Assembly: GCA_033850885.1 (NCBI GenBank)
Contig: JAWWPG010000020.1
Span: 115,578-179,577 of the forward strand
Source of the DNA: JAWWPG01 sp033850885
GTDB lineage: Bacteria; Actinomycetota; Actinomycetes; Propionibacteriales; Nocardioidaceae
Direction of reading: 5' to 3'
Length of the DNA stretch: 64,000 nt
This document shows, in pieces, positions 1 through 9,185 of this stretch; within the stretch, counting starts at the first letter, position 1, and each line of letters opens with the position of its first letter. The position numbers and the translations under genes were made by a program. The notes under the pieces were generated by a model. The model saw only the letters and a program-made list of their open reading frames with translations, was not told where the DNA came from and did no database searches.

Positions 1-1422
<1,422 letters not shown>

Positions 1423-1462
1423 CCGGGTGGACGGCACTCCAGGAGTACCGGCCGGAGGCAGC

Positions 1463-2029
1463 GTGCCGCCGTTCGACCAGGCCCGGGCAGAGGCCGCCGT
1501 GCGTGAGCTGCTGATAGCCGTCGGTGAGAACCCCGATCGGGAGGGACTGCTCGAAACGCCGCGCCGTGTCGCCCGGGGCTACGCCGAGACCTTCGCCGGG
1601 CTTCGGATGGAGGCCGAGGACGTGCTCTCGACCACGTTCGACATCGGGCACGACGAGCTCATCCTCGTCAAGGGCATCGAGGTCTGGTCGACCTGCGAGC
1701 ACCACCTCGTGCCTTTCACCGGGGTCGCGCACGTGGGCTACATCCCGGATGAGGACGGCCGGATCGCCGGGCTGTCGAAGATCGCCCGGCTCGTCGACGT
1801 GTTCGCCCGCCGCCCGCAGGTTCAGGAGCGCCTGACCACGCAGGTCGCCGACTCCATGATGCGGATCCTCAAGCCCCGCGGGGTGATCACCGTCATGGAG
1901 TGCGAGCACCTGTGCATGACGATGCGGGGGGTGCGCAAACCCGGCTCGAAGACGGTCACCAGCGCCGTACGCGGCCAGCTGCTCAACCCCGCCACCCGGG
2001 CCGAGGCCATGAGCCTCATCCTCGGCTGA
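1463..2029 (+). CDS. folE: GTP cyclohydrolase I
   Basis: Converts GTP to 7,8-dihydroneopterin triphosphate, the first step of folate synthesis. The zinc ligands are visible: Cys and His in STCEHHLVPFTG and the second Cys in EHLCMTMRGV. The core GLSKIARLVDVFARRPQVQE is typical of the family. GTG 1463 is chosen because GGAGG lies at 1454-1458, giving 188 residues. An in-frame GTG at 1427 would add 12 residues and is also possible, since the mycobacterial protein has a similar N-terminal extension. It follows ftsH closely and sits 8 bases before folP, so it is the first gene of a folE-folP-NTF2-folB-folK operon. Confidence 0.95.
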   Translation: MPPFDQARAEAAVRELLIAVGENPDREGLLETPRRVARGYAETFAGLRMEAEDVLSTTFDIGHDELILVKGIEVWSTCEHHLVPFTGVAHVGYIPDEDGRIAGLSKIARLVDVFARRPQVQERLTTQVADSMMRILKPRGVITVMECEHLCMTMRGVRKPGSKTVTSAVRGQLLNPATRAEAMSLILG

Positions 2030-2037
2030 GGCGCCGG

Positions 2038-2946
2038 ATGAGGAGCCAGTCCACTCCCCCCGTCTCCACCGGATGCCTGCCGGTGTTCGGCCGGCCGGTC
2101 CGTGAGGTTGCGGCCCTGCCCAGTCCAGGCCGCTGCCTGGTGATGGGCGTGGTGAACGTCACGCCCGACTCGTTCTCCGACGGGGGCAGCTGGCTGGACC
2201 CGGCGTCGGCGATCGACCACGGTCGCCGGCTCGTCGCCGCCGGTGCCGACCTCGTCGACGTGGGCGGCGAGTCGACCCGTCCAGGGGCCGAGCGTCCCAG
2301 CGTCGCAGAGGAGCTACGCCGCGTGCTGCCGGTGGTGACGGCACTCAAAGCAGCGGGTGCAGTCGTCAGCATTGACACGATGCGGGCCGAGGTCGCCCGC
2401 CTCTGTGTCGAGGCCGGCGCGATGGTCGTCAACGACGTGTCCGGTGGGCTTGCCGACGACGAGATGCTCGCCACTGTGGCTAGCCTGCGGGTCGCGTACA
2501 TCGCCATGCACTGGCGCGGCCACTCGGCGTCGATGCAGCAGCGGGCGTCGTACGACGACCTGCTCGGTGAGGTGACGGCCGAGCTCGCCGAGCGCGCGAG
2601 AGCAGCCCTGTCCGCCGGCGTGCCAGCCGATCGGCTCGCCCTCGACCCGGGTATCGGGTTCGCGAAGACCGCTGACCACAACTGGACGCTGATGCGTCAC
2701 CTCGACTCCCTGCACTCCCTCGGGTTCCCCCTGGTCGTCGGGTCTTCTCGCAAGTCGTTCCTGGGTGCACTCCTTGCGGACGACGAGGGGGTGCCCCGCC
2801 CGCCGCGGGGCAGGGACGATGCCTCGGCGGCCCTGTCCACGCTTGCTGCCCTGTCGGGGGCCTGGTGCGTGCGCGTGCACGATGTCGCCCGTTCCTACGA
2901 CGCGGTGCAGGTGGCGGCCCGGATCGGCGTAGAGGCGGAGCGGTGA
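2038..2946 (+). CDS. folP: dihydropteroate synthase
   Basis: Condenses 6-hydroxymethyl-7,8-dihydropterin pyrophosphate with p-aminobenzoate to dihydropteroate; the sulfonamide target. It is a 302-residue TIM barrel with the family landmarks MGVVNVTPDSFSDGG, VDVGGESTRPGAE, SIDTMRAEV, NDVSGG, DPGIGFAKT and GSSRKSFLG. All substrate-binding loops appear intact, so this looks like the active FolP1 type and not a degenerate paralogue. ATG 2038 is the first sensible start, 8 bases after the folE stop. The stop overlaps the next start (GTGA at 2943-2946), indicating translational coupling. Confidence 0.96.
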   Translation: MRSQSTPPVSTGCLPVFGRPVREVAALPSPGRCLVMGVVNVTPDSFSDGGSWLDPASAIDHGRRLVAAGADLVDVGGESTRPGAERPSVAEELRRVLPVVTALKAAGAVVSIDTMRAEVARLCVEAGAMVVNDVSGGLADDEMLATVASLRVAYIAMHWRGHSASMQQRASYDDLLGEVTAELAERARAALSAGVPADRLALDPGIGFAKTADHNWTLMRHLDSLHSLGFPLVVGSSRKSFLGALLADDEGVPRPPRGRDDASAALSTLAALSGAWCVRVHDVARSYDAVQVAARIGVEAER

Positions 2947-3374
2947 GGCCGGCCGTCGACGAGGTACTGGCGGTCCACGCCGACTTCTACACTGCCTTCG
3001 AGAGCGCGGACTTCGACATGATGTCCGACCTGTGGGCCGATGACGACGCCGTCGTCTGCGTGCACCCGGCCGCGCAGCCGATCCGCGGCCGCGCCGCCGT
3101 GATGCGGTCGTGGTTGGCGCTGATGGCCGATGCGCCGTACATCCAGTTCTTCCTCACCGACGTCGAGGCGACGGTCACGGAGGACCTCGCGACGGTCACC
3201 TGCGTGGAGAACGTCCTTTCCGCTGCTGCCGACACTCCGCTCGGAGTCTTTGCCGGGGGTACGGCGGTTGCAACCAATGTCTTCCGCAATACGTCCAAGG
3301 GTTGGCGGTTGTGGGTACACCACGCATCCCCGGTACTGTCGGGCACGGAACCGCAACAGGAAGAGAGCTCATGA
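2943..3374 (+). CDS. NTF2/SnoaL-like fold protein in the folate operon
   Basis: A 143-residue protein of the nuclear-transport-factor-2-like (SnoaL) cone fold: an N-terminal helix pair (VLAVHADFYTAFESADFDMMSDLW), then HPAAQPIRGRAAVMRSW and a C-terminal sheet ending GWRLWVHHASPV. Proteins of this kind often sit between folP and folB in actinobacteria. Function is unknown; a role in pterin handling is only inferred from position. It starts by GTGA overlap with folP and ends in ATGA overlap with folB, so it is translated with them. No catalytic residues can be assigned. Confidence 0.82.
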   Translation: MRPAVDEVLAVHADFYTAFESADFDMMSDLWADDDAVVCVHPAAQPIRGRAAVMRSWLALMADAPYIQFFLTDVEATVTEDLATVTCVENVLSAAADTPLGVFAGGTAVATNVFRNTSKGWRLWVHHASPVLSGTEPQQEESS

Positions 3375-3763
3375 CGAGACTGCGCACCAGGTTGGCTACC
3401 GCCGACCGACTGGTGCTGACGGGGCTTCGAGCCGTCGGCCACCATGGTGTCCTCGACCATGAGCGCCGTGCAGGACAGGAGTTCGTCGTCGACATCCAGA
3501 TCGGCCTCGACACCCGGCCTGCCGCGGAATCAGATGACCTTTCCGAGACCGTCCACTACGGAGATCTGGCGGAGCGTCTGCACGCGGCGATCGCCTCCGA
3601 TCCGGTGGACCTGATCGAGACGCTCGCGCAGCGACTCGCGGACGTCTGCCTTGCGGAACCATCGGTCGACTGGGTCGACGTGACCGTCCACAAACCCCAT
3701 GCACCCATCCAGGTTGCTTTTGACGACGTCAGCCTGACCATCCATCGGAGCCGAGATGACTGA
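3371..3763 (+). CDS. folB: dihydroneopterin aldolase
   Basis: Cleaves 7,8-dihydroneopterin to 6-hydroxymethyl-7,8-dihydropterin and glycolaldehyde. The protein has 130 residues, usual for FolB. Landmarks are GLRAVGHHGVLDHERRAGQEF, carrying the conserved Glu, the HYGDLAE segment, and the catalytic Lys in VTVHKPHAPI. ATG 3371 overlaps the preceding stop (ATGA), with AGGAAGAGAG just upstream as ribosome-binding sequence. Its last 8 bases overlap the folK start, completing a tightly coupled pterin branch. Confidence 0.95.
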   Translation: MTRLRTRLATADRLVLTGLRAVGHHGVLDHERRAGQEFVVDIQIGLDTRPAAESDDLSETVHYGDLAERLHAAIASDPVDLIETLAQRLADVCLAEPSVDWVDVTVHKPHAPIQVAFDDVSLTIHRSRDD

Positions 3764-4319
3764 GACGCCCAACCCGCACATCGTCGACCCCGACACCCTG
3801 ACGGGAGAGATGCGCCCCATCCGGCCCGCCGTCCTGTCGCTCGGCAGCAACGCCGGTGACCGGCTGGCCAACCTTCAGGGCGCCATCAACGCCTTCGCCG
3901 ACACCCCCGACGTCAACATCGTCGCGGTCTCGTCGGTCTACGAGACGACCCCGGTGAACGCGCCGGACGGTTCCCCGGAGTTCCTCAACGCCGTCCTGCT
4001 CGCGGACAGCACGCTGTCGGTCAACGTGCTTCTCGACCGGGCGATGGCTGTGGAGGATGCCTACGGGCGGGTCCGGACCGAACCCAACGGACCCCGGACC
4101 CTCGACGTCGACCTGATCGTCGTGGGCGACCGCATCTCGGACACCGACGAGCTCAAGCTTCCGCATCCACGCGCATACCAGCGCGCATTCGTGCTGGTGC
4201 CCTGGCACGAGATCGACATTCGCGCGCAGATCCCCGGCCGCGGCAAGATCGCCGACCTGCTCGCGGACCTCGACACCAGCGGAGTGGTCCACCGGCCAGA
4301 TCTCGAGCTCGAGATCTAG
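3756..4319 (+). CDS. folK: HPPK, 6-hydroxymethyl-7,8-dihydropterin pyrophosphokinase
   Basis: Transfers pyrophosphate from ATP to the hydroxymethylpterin made by FolB, giving the FolP substrate. Family motifs are LSLGSNAGDRLANL near residue 28, GPRTLDVDLIVVGD carrying the metal-binding Asp pair, and LPHPRAYQRAFVLVPW. The 187 residues include about 25 extra N-terminal residues before the usual start. ATG 3756 overlaps the folB stop by 8 bases; a later start is possible, but none has a better ribosome-binding site. It ends the recognised folate genes; the DUF3180 gene begins 3 bases later. Confidence 0.95.
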   Translation: MTETPNPHIVDPDTLTGEMRPIRPAVLSLGSNAGDRLANLQGAINAFADTPDVNIVAVSSVYETTPVNAPDGSPEFLNAVLLADSTLSVNVLLDRAMAVEDAYGRVRTEPNGPRTLDVDLIVVGDRISDTDELKLPHPRAYQRAFVLVPWHEIDIRAQIPGRGKIADLLADLDTSGVVHRPDLELEI

Positions 4320-4322
4320 CAG

Positions 4323-4802
4323 TTGCCCGACCAGGAGAGCCCCGAGCGAGGGACCGTCACACCGACGCACATCCGCTCGTTGCTCGCCCTCTTCGTGCTC
4401 GGTGGACTGCTGGGCTTCGCGTTCGCCCGCATCACCGTCGCGGTCAACGGCATCGCCCCGCAGATCCAGTGGAGCTCCGTCATCGTCCTGCTCGCGGCGG
4501 CGTCCATCGTCTTGGTGCTGGCCAACTCGACGTACCGGACGCTGCACCGAGAGCGCCGGGTGATGGACGTCCAGCGCGCCGTCCGCTTCTTGCTGCTGGC
4601 GAAGGCGAGTGCCCTCGTGGGGGCCATCGTGGCAGGCGGCTACCTGGGCTTCGCCCTCGACTTCGTCGGCCAGCTCAACGTGACGCTGCCGGAACAGCGC
4701 GTGATCAGGTCCGTCTGCGCGGCGATCTCCGCCGTGCTGCTCGTCGTCGGGGGGCTGTTGCTCGAGCGCGCCTGCCGGGTTCCGAAGGACAAGGACGAAT
4801 AG
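4323..4802 (+). CDS. DUF3180 membrane protein
   Basis: A 159-residue membrane protein with four predicted hydrophobic helices (about residues 19-40, 53-70, 90-110 and 128-148). It matches the DUF3180 family, which follows folK across actinobacteria. Function is unknown. The start is taken as TTG 4323, three bases after the folK stop, because no ATG or GTG precedes the first helix in frame. Translation is probably coupled to folK. Its TAG stop (4800-4802) is also the first half of a TAGAAT -10 box for the next gene. Confidence 0.75.
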   Translation: MPDQESPERGTVTPTHIRSLLALFVLGGLLGFAFARITVAVNGIAPQIQWSSVIVLLAAASIVLVLANSTYRTLHRERRVMDVQRAVRFLLLAKASALVGAIVAGGYLGFALDFVGQLNVTLPEQRVIRSVCAAISAVLLVVGGLLLERACRVPKDKDE

Positions 4803-4805
4803 AAT
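4800..4805 (+). promoter_or_regulatory. leaderless -10 box for the gene at 4812
   Basis: TAGAAT followed by exactly six bases and then ATG 4812. This is the spacing expected if transcription starts at the A of the start codon. The TAG is also the stop of the upstream gene. No clear -35 box. Confidence 0.5.
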
Positions 4806-4811
4806 CCGGCC

Positions 4812-5360
4812 ATGGCAGTCAGCCACCGGACCCGGCGGAGCGTGCGCGTCACGGTGGCCGGGGCCCTCGTCGGACTCGCTGCGCTGACGGTCGTCGCGGC
4901 TGTCGTCTCGTCGACTCTTGTCGATGCGGCCGCCCTGATCTCGGTGCTCGCCGGGGGCCTTGCTGTGCGCATCGTCTCGAGCGAGGTCGTCCAGACGCGC
5001 CGCAAGGCCGCCGTTGAGCGAGCCGACCTCGCGAGGGCGTTCCAGGACGTGGCGACGCAAAGCCACCGGGAGCACCTGGAGCTGACCGCGGTGATGGCCG
5101 ACCGCCTCTCGGACAAGGACGCCGTGGTCGAGGACCTCGCGGAGATGCTGCGCGTAGCCGAACGGCGCGCGGGCGACGCCGAGATCCGGCTGCGCCGGGA
5201 AGCCCGGCGCGCCGAGGAGGCCCAGGACCGGCTGGCTGCCCTGCTCGACGAGGTCCTCGGCACCGCCGGCTCGTACGTCGACACCGACCGCGAGGGCGCC
5301 CTGGTCGACCCGCCAAACGTGGTGAACCTGTTCCGCCGGGACGACCGACTGCACGCCTGA
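4812..5360 (+). CDS. two-helix membrane protein with a cytoplasmic coiled coil
   Basis: A 182-residue protein that I do not recognise by family. Residues about 14-33 and 37-54 are hydrophobic (AGALVGLAALTVVAAVV and LVDAAALISVLAGGLAV), forming a membrane hairpin. Residues about 62-145 are rich in Ala, Arg, Glu and Leu with heptad character, predicting a long coiled coil. The end is NVVNLFRRDDRLHA. It occupies the position of mycobacterial Rv3604c after the DUF3180 gene, but homology to it is not established. The start is supported by the leaderless -10 box. A structural or scaffolding role at the membrane is a guess. Confidence 0.7.
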   Translation: MAVSHRTRRSVRVTVAGALVGLAALTVVAAVVSSTLVDAAALISVLAGGLAVRIVSSEVVQTRRKAAVERADLARAFQDVATQSHREHLELTAVMADRLSDKDAVVEDLAEMLRVAERRAGDAEIRLRREARRAEEAQDRLAALLDEVLGTAGSYVDTDREGALVDPPNVVNLFRRDDRLHA

Positions 5361-5412
5361 CCGGGACACCGGACGAGTCCCGAGACGCCGCCGATCGGCG
5401 GCCGCGAGCCGG

Positions 5413-6597
5413 CTAGACGTGCAGCGGGCCGGTCGAGGAGACCTGGACGTCGGCCAGCTCTCTGCCGTCCTCCTCGGCACTCACGGACCGACGCAGCGCC
5501 TCGTGCAGGGTCGCTGGCGTCAGCACGCCGAGGAACCGGTCACCGTCCAGCACCGCCACCCAGCCGGCGTCCCACTGGAGCATCGTCGCGAGGGCGTCCT
5601 TGAGCGACGCCTCGTTGGTGACCCAGGCGTCCATCCGCTCGCCCCGGTCACGAACGACGCCGGGACCGGTGGCCCGTTCGCGCGATATCCAGCCGCGGAG
5701 GTTGTCATGGTCGTCGAGCACGACGGCCCAGCGGGCGTCCTGGCCGCCGATCCGTCCTGCGGCTTCGGCAAGGTCGTCGTTCTCGTGCACGATCGGCGGC
5801 ATCTCGAGGTCGGTCTCCGCGATGGGGGTGACGGCCAGCCGGCGCAGCCCACGGTCGGCGCCGACGAACTCTGCGACGAACTCGTCGGCCGGCCCCCCGA
5901 GCACCCGCGCCGGGGTGTCGAACTGGGCGAGACGCCCGCCTCGTTCGAAGACGGCCACCCGGTCGCCGAGCCGTACCGCCTCCTCGATGTCGTGGGTGAC
6001 GAGGACGACGGTCTTGGCGAGCTGCTCCTGGATCGCGAGGAACTGGTCCTGCAGGCGGGTCCTGACGATCGGGTCGACCGCGCCGAAGGGCTCGTCCATG
6101 AGGAGTACGGCGGGGTCGGCCGCCAGCGCCCGGGCCACCCCGACCCGCTGTTGCTGGCCGCCGGACAGCTGGCGTGGGTAGCGGTCGGCGAACTCGGACG
6201 GCTCGAGTCCCATCGTGGTGAGCAGCTCGTCCACTCGCTCGTTGGTCCGCTTGCGGTCCCAGCCGAGCAGCTTGGGGATGGTCGCCACATTGGTGTGCAC
6301 GGTCTGGTGGGGGAACAGGCCGATCTGCTGGATGACGTAGCCGATCCGCCGACGCAGCCTGACCGCGTCGATGTGCGTGACGTCCTCACCCTCGAGCTCG
6401 ATGCGTCCCGTCGTGGGCTCGATGAGTCGGTTGATCATCTTGAGCGTCGTCGACTTGCCGCAGCCGGACGGCCCAACGAGCGTGACGAGCTCCCCGCGCG
6501 GGATGTCCAGGTCGAGCTCACGGACCGCGACGGTCCCACCGGGGTACGTCTTGCCGACCCCGATCAGCCGGATCATGAAGTCTTCGCTACGGTCCAT
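5413..6597 (-). CDS. betaine/choline-type ABC importer ATPase with CBS domains
   Basis: ATPase of an osmoprotectant (quaternary amine) importer, ProV/OpuCA type, 394 residues. Walker A GPSGCGKST is at residues 42-50, then the signature LSGGQQQRVGVARAL and Walker B VLLMDEPFGAVDP. The C-terminal third (about 265-385) holds two CBS-like repeats, which in OpuA-type ATPases sense ionic strength. ATG 6597 is preferred over the internal ATG at 6576 because a TAGGGT -10 box sits six bases before it. The gene diverges from its permeases, with start codons only 3 bp apart. This is unusual, as these ATPases normally share the permease operon. Confidence 0.9.
   Translation of the reverse strand: MDRSEDFMIRLIGVGKTYPGGTVAVRELDLDIPRGELVTLVGPSGCGKSTTLKMINRLIEPTTGRIELEGEDVTHIDAVRLRRRIGYVIQQIGLFPHQTVHTNVATIPKLLGWDRKRTNERVDELLTTMGLEPSEFADRYPRQLSGGQQQRVGVARALAADPAVLLMDEPFGAVDPIVRTRLQDQFLAIQEQLAKTVVLVTHDIEEAVRLGDRVAVFERGGRLAQFDTPARVLGGPADEFVAEFVGADRGLRRLAVTPIAETDLEMPPIVHENDDLAEAAGRIGGQDARWAVVLDDHDNLRGWISRERATGPGVVRDRGERMDAWVTNEASLKDALATMLQWDAGWVAVLDGDRFLGVLTPATLHEALRRSVSAEEDGRELADVQVSSTGPLHV
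6588..6593 (+). promoter_or_regulatory. leaderless -10 box for the permease at 6601
   Basis: TACGGT followed by seven bases and GTG 6601. The box lies inside the first codons of the divergent ATPase gene. Confidence 0.4.
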
Positions 6598-6600
6598 GGC

Positions 6601-7296
6601 GTGACCCTACCCGCGTCGCCGCAGGCTGAATCGTGCTACAGCCTCTTCGTCAACCACTGGTGGTGTCCGTCGTACCTGCATGCCTATCAGAGCCAGCTGG
6701 AGTCTGCGACCAGACAACACGCGGAGATCACCGTCATCTCGGTGCTGCTGGGCCTGGTGATCGCGCTGCCTCTCGCCGTGGTCGCCCGGCGCTTCACCAG
6801 GGTGGAGGCCGCCATCCTCGGCGCCGCGACGGTTGTCTATACGGTGCCGTCGTTGGCGCTGTTCCCGCTGCTCGTGCCGTTCACCGGTATCACGGAGAGG
6901 ACGGTGGTGATCGGGCTAGCCCTCTACTCGCTCACGATCCTGATCCGTAACACGCTGGCTGGTCTGCGGGCGGTGCCTCGCGACGTCCTCGAGTCGGCGG
7001 CCGGGATGGGCTACGGTCCTACCCGGATGCTGCTCACCGTCGAGTTCCCCCTGGCGATGCCGGTCATCATGGCCGGCCTGCGGGTGGCCACGGTGTCCAC
7101 GGTGGCCCTGACCACGATCGGCACCATCGTGTCGTACGGCGGCCTGGGCAACCTGTTGGCGCAGGGGGTGCAGCAGAACTTCAAGGCCCAGATCCTGGCC
7201 GCCAGCGTGCTCTGTGTGCTGCTCGCGCTGGCGTTCGATATCGCGCTGCTCGGCATCCAACGGGTGCTGACCCCCTGGACCTGGAAGCGGGGCTGA
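6601..7296 (+). CDS. betaine/choline-type ABC importer permease (first)
   Basis: Integral membrane subunit of the importer, OpuCB/ProW-like, 231 residues with about five to six helices. The cytoplasmic EAA loop is clear (ESAAGMGYGPTRMLLTVEFPLAMP), the site that contacts the ATPase. The N-terminus up to about residue 36 is soluble and contains CYSLFVNHWWCPSYL, typical of this permease family. GTG 6601 is the only start upstream of the first helix apart from extensions into the divergent ATPase. The second permease follows after 3 bases. Confidence 0.88.
   Translation: MTLPASPQAESCYSLFVNHWWCPSYLHAYQSQLESATRQHAEITVISVLLGLVIALPLAVVARRFTRVEAAILGAATVVYTVPSLALFPLLVPFTGITERTVVIGLALYSLTILIRNTLAGLRAVPRDVLESAAGMGYGPTRMLLTVEFPLAMPVIMAGLRVATVSTVALTTIGTIVSYGGLGNLLAQGVQQNFKAQILAASVLCVLLALAFDIALLGIQRVLTPWTWKRG
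6604..6609 (-). promoter_or_regulatory. leaderless -10 box for the ATPase at 6597
   Basis: On the minus strand TAGGGT is followed by six bases and ATG 6597. The box lies inside the first codons of the divergent permease gene, so the two promoters interlock. Confidence 0.5.
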
Positions 7297-7299
7297 GCC

Positions 7300-8013
7300 A
7301 TGATCGGCGACGCGTTCTCCTACATCTTCACGAGCTCGAACTGGTCGGGGTCGGTCGGCATGCTCGTCGAGCTGGAGCAGCAGCTGCTGCTGACGGTGAC
7401 GGCCCTAGCGCTCGCGATGCTCGTCGGGCTGCCGATCGCTCTGGTCCTCGGCCATCTCGGACGCGGCGGGTTCCTGGCCATCAACGTGTCGAACATCGGA
7501 CGGGCCGTCCCGACGTTCGCGGTCCTGATCCTGCTCTCCGTCGGGCCGCTCGGCACGGGAGTTCTGGGACCCTACGGTCGAGCCGGACTGGCGACGCTCG
7601 TATCCCTGACGCTCTTCGCGCTGCCGCCGATCATCACCAACAGCTACGTCGGGATGCGGGAGGTGGACAGGAACACGGTCGAGGCTGCTACGGGGATGGG
7701 GATGAAGGGCAGCCAGCTCTTCGCCAGCGTGGAGCTGCCGTTGGCGATGCCGCTGGTCCTCACGGGGCTGCGGCTGGCGCTGGTCCAGGTCTGGGCGACG
7801 GCCACCATCGCCGCGCTGGTCGCGGGACCCGGTCTCGGAAACGTGATCACCGCGGGCTTCCAGAACAGCGACTACGGCAAGGGGCTGGCCGGAGCCATCG
7901 TGGTGGCGGCCGTCGCCCTGGTCCTGGAGGGCACCGCAGCGCTCGTCGAAAGGTTCGCGAACCCGCTGGCCCGGGCGGAGCGCAGGGAAGCGGCGACCGT
8001 CGCAGTTGCATAA
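7300..8013 (+). CDS. betaine/choline-type ABC importer permease (second)
   Basis: Second permease, OpuCD-like, 237 residues. Helices begin near residue 28, and the EAA loop reads EAATGMGMKGSQLFASVELPLAMP. Having two different permeases is typical of OpuC-type importers, which work as a heterodimer, in contrast to the homodimer of ProW systems. ATG 7300 lies 3 bases after the first permease stop, so the two are co-transcribed. The substrate-binding lipoprotein follows after 124 bases. Confidence 0.88.
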   Translation: MIGDAFSYIFTSSNWSGSVGMLVELEQQLLLTVTALALAMLVGLPIALVLGHLGRGGFLAINVSNIGRAVPTFAVLILLSVGPLGTGVLGPYGRAGLATLVSLTLFALPPIITNSYVGMREVDRNTVEAATGMGMKGSQLFASVELPLAMPLVLTGLRLALVQVWATATIAALVAGPGLGNVITAGFQNSDYGKGLAGAIVVAAVALVLEGTAALVERFANPLARAERREAATVAVA

Positions 8014-8137
8014 CGGGTCTGCGCGTCTGTCGGAGCGTGGTGCCATACTCTTCCTGAGATCTCGGGTGCCACCCGGTGCCCGACCGGACACGCGTTGCCG
8101 ACTTGCGGCTGCGGGACACAGAAGGCGGTACTGGGTT

Positions 8138-9115
8138 ATGACGATCCGGGGAATCAGGGCGCGACGGGCACTCGGGATGGGACTGGCGGTCGCCTCCCTG
8201 TTGGTCGGCGCAGCCTGCTCCAACAGCTCGCCGGCGGGTGGTTCAGGCGGAACGTCGAACGGGGGCGGCGGGAGCAAGGGCACCATCAACCTATCCGGCC
8301 AGGACTTCGGCGAGATGCAGATCATGGCGTCGCTGTACCAGCAGATCCTCGAGAACGCCGGCTACACGGTCAACGTCAAGCTCGTCACCACCCGCGACGT
8401 GTACGCTGCCCAGCTGACGTCCGGGGGAGTTGACGTGGCGCCCGACTACCTGGCCGCGATGGCCGACTTCCTCAACAGCCAGGCGAACGGTGCCAACGCA
8501 CCGCTGATCTCCAGCCACAGCCCGACCAAGACGCTGGCAGCCCTCAAGCCACTGGCCGCGAAGGCGCACATCACGATGCTCAGCCCGGCCAGCGCCACCG
8601 ACCAGAACGCGTTCGTCGTGACCACGGCATTCGCGAAGAAGCACAACCTGAAGACGTTGTCCGACCTCGCGGCGCTCCACCTGCCGATCACACTGGCTGC
8701 CCCGACCGACTGCCAGGGGCGCTCCGACTGTGAAGGCGGACTCACCGGCGTGTACCACCTCAACATCGTCAAGATCATCCCGCTCGACTTCGACTCGGCG
8801 CAGGCCAAGGACTCCGTCACCTCGGGCGAGTCCCAGCTCGGGGAGGTCGGGACGACCGATGGGGCGCTGGCTCAGGAGGGCCTGCAGATACTGCAGGACG
8901 ACAAGGGCATCCAGCCCGCGGAGAACCTGATCCCGGCGGTGAACTCGACGTTCATCAACGCGCACCCGGATGTCGCAACCCTGCTGAACAAGCTCTCGGC
9001 GACCCTCACGACACCCGAGCTGGCCGCGATGGACCTCAAGGTCGCGGTCAACCGGGCCAAGCCGTCCGACGTGGCCAAGGCCTACCTGGACAGCAAGGGC
9101 CTGCTCTCGTCATAG
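8138..9115 (+). CDS. betaine/choline-type ABC substrate-binding lipoprotein
   Basis: Extracytoplasmic binding protein, OpuCC/ProX-like (OpuAC family), 325 residues. The signal peptide ends in a lipobox, LLVGAAC, with lipidated Cys27, followed by a Ser/Gly linker. The ligand domain begins GTINLSGQDFGEMQIMASLY and contains VDVAPDYLAAM, characteristic of quaternary-amine binders. ATG 8138 gives a proper signal peptide. The 124 bases before it hold no gene; CATACT near 8043 may be a weak -10 box, though read-through from the permeases is equally likely. Exact ligand is unknown. Confidence 0.88.
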   Translation: MTIRGIRARRALGMGLAVASLLVGAACSNSSPAGGSGGTSNGGGGSKGTINLSGQDFGEMQIMASLYQQILENAGYTVNVKLVTTRDVYAAQLTSGGVDVAPDYLAAMADFLNSQANGANAPLISSHSPTKTLAALKPLAAKAHITMLSPASATDQNAFVVTTAFAKKHNLKTLSDLAALHLPITLAAPTDCQGRSDCEGGLTGVYHLNIVKIIPLDFDSAQAKDSVTSGESQLGEVGTTDGALAQEGLQILQDDKGIQPAENLIPAVNSTFINAHPDVATLLNKLSATLTTPELAAMDLKVAVNRAKPSDVAKAYLDSKGLLSS

Positions 9116-9132
9116 GGGCCCGTCCCCGCGGG

Positions 9133-9167
9133 TCCACCGCGCCGGCGGCAGGCGTCGGCGCGGTGGA
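9133..9167. terminator. convergent hairpin terminator
   Basis: A perfect 12-bp inverted repeat, TCCACCGCGCCG (9133-9144) and CGGCGCGGTGGA (9156-9167), with an 11-base loop. It lies between the converging ends of the binding-protein gene and the nuoD-like gene. No U tract, as is common for GC-rich actinobacterial terminators. Confidence 0.65.
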
Positions 9168-9185
9168 TCGATGTCCTCGCCGGCA

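Noticed and set aside
3729..5480. 583-codon open frame on the minus strand opposite folK and following genes
   Set aside because: Same reason: antisense shadow of recognised genes.
5419..6600. Long N-terminal extension of the first importer permease
   Set aside because: It would be antisense to the whole ATPase gene; the permease family starts at about 6601.
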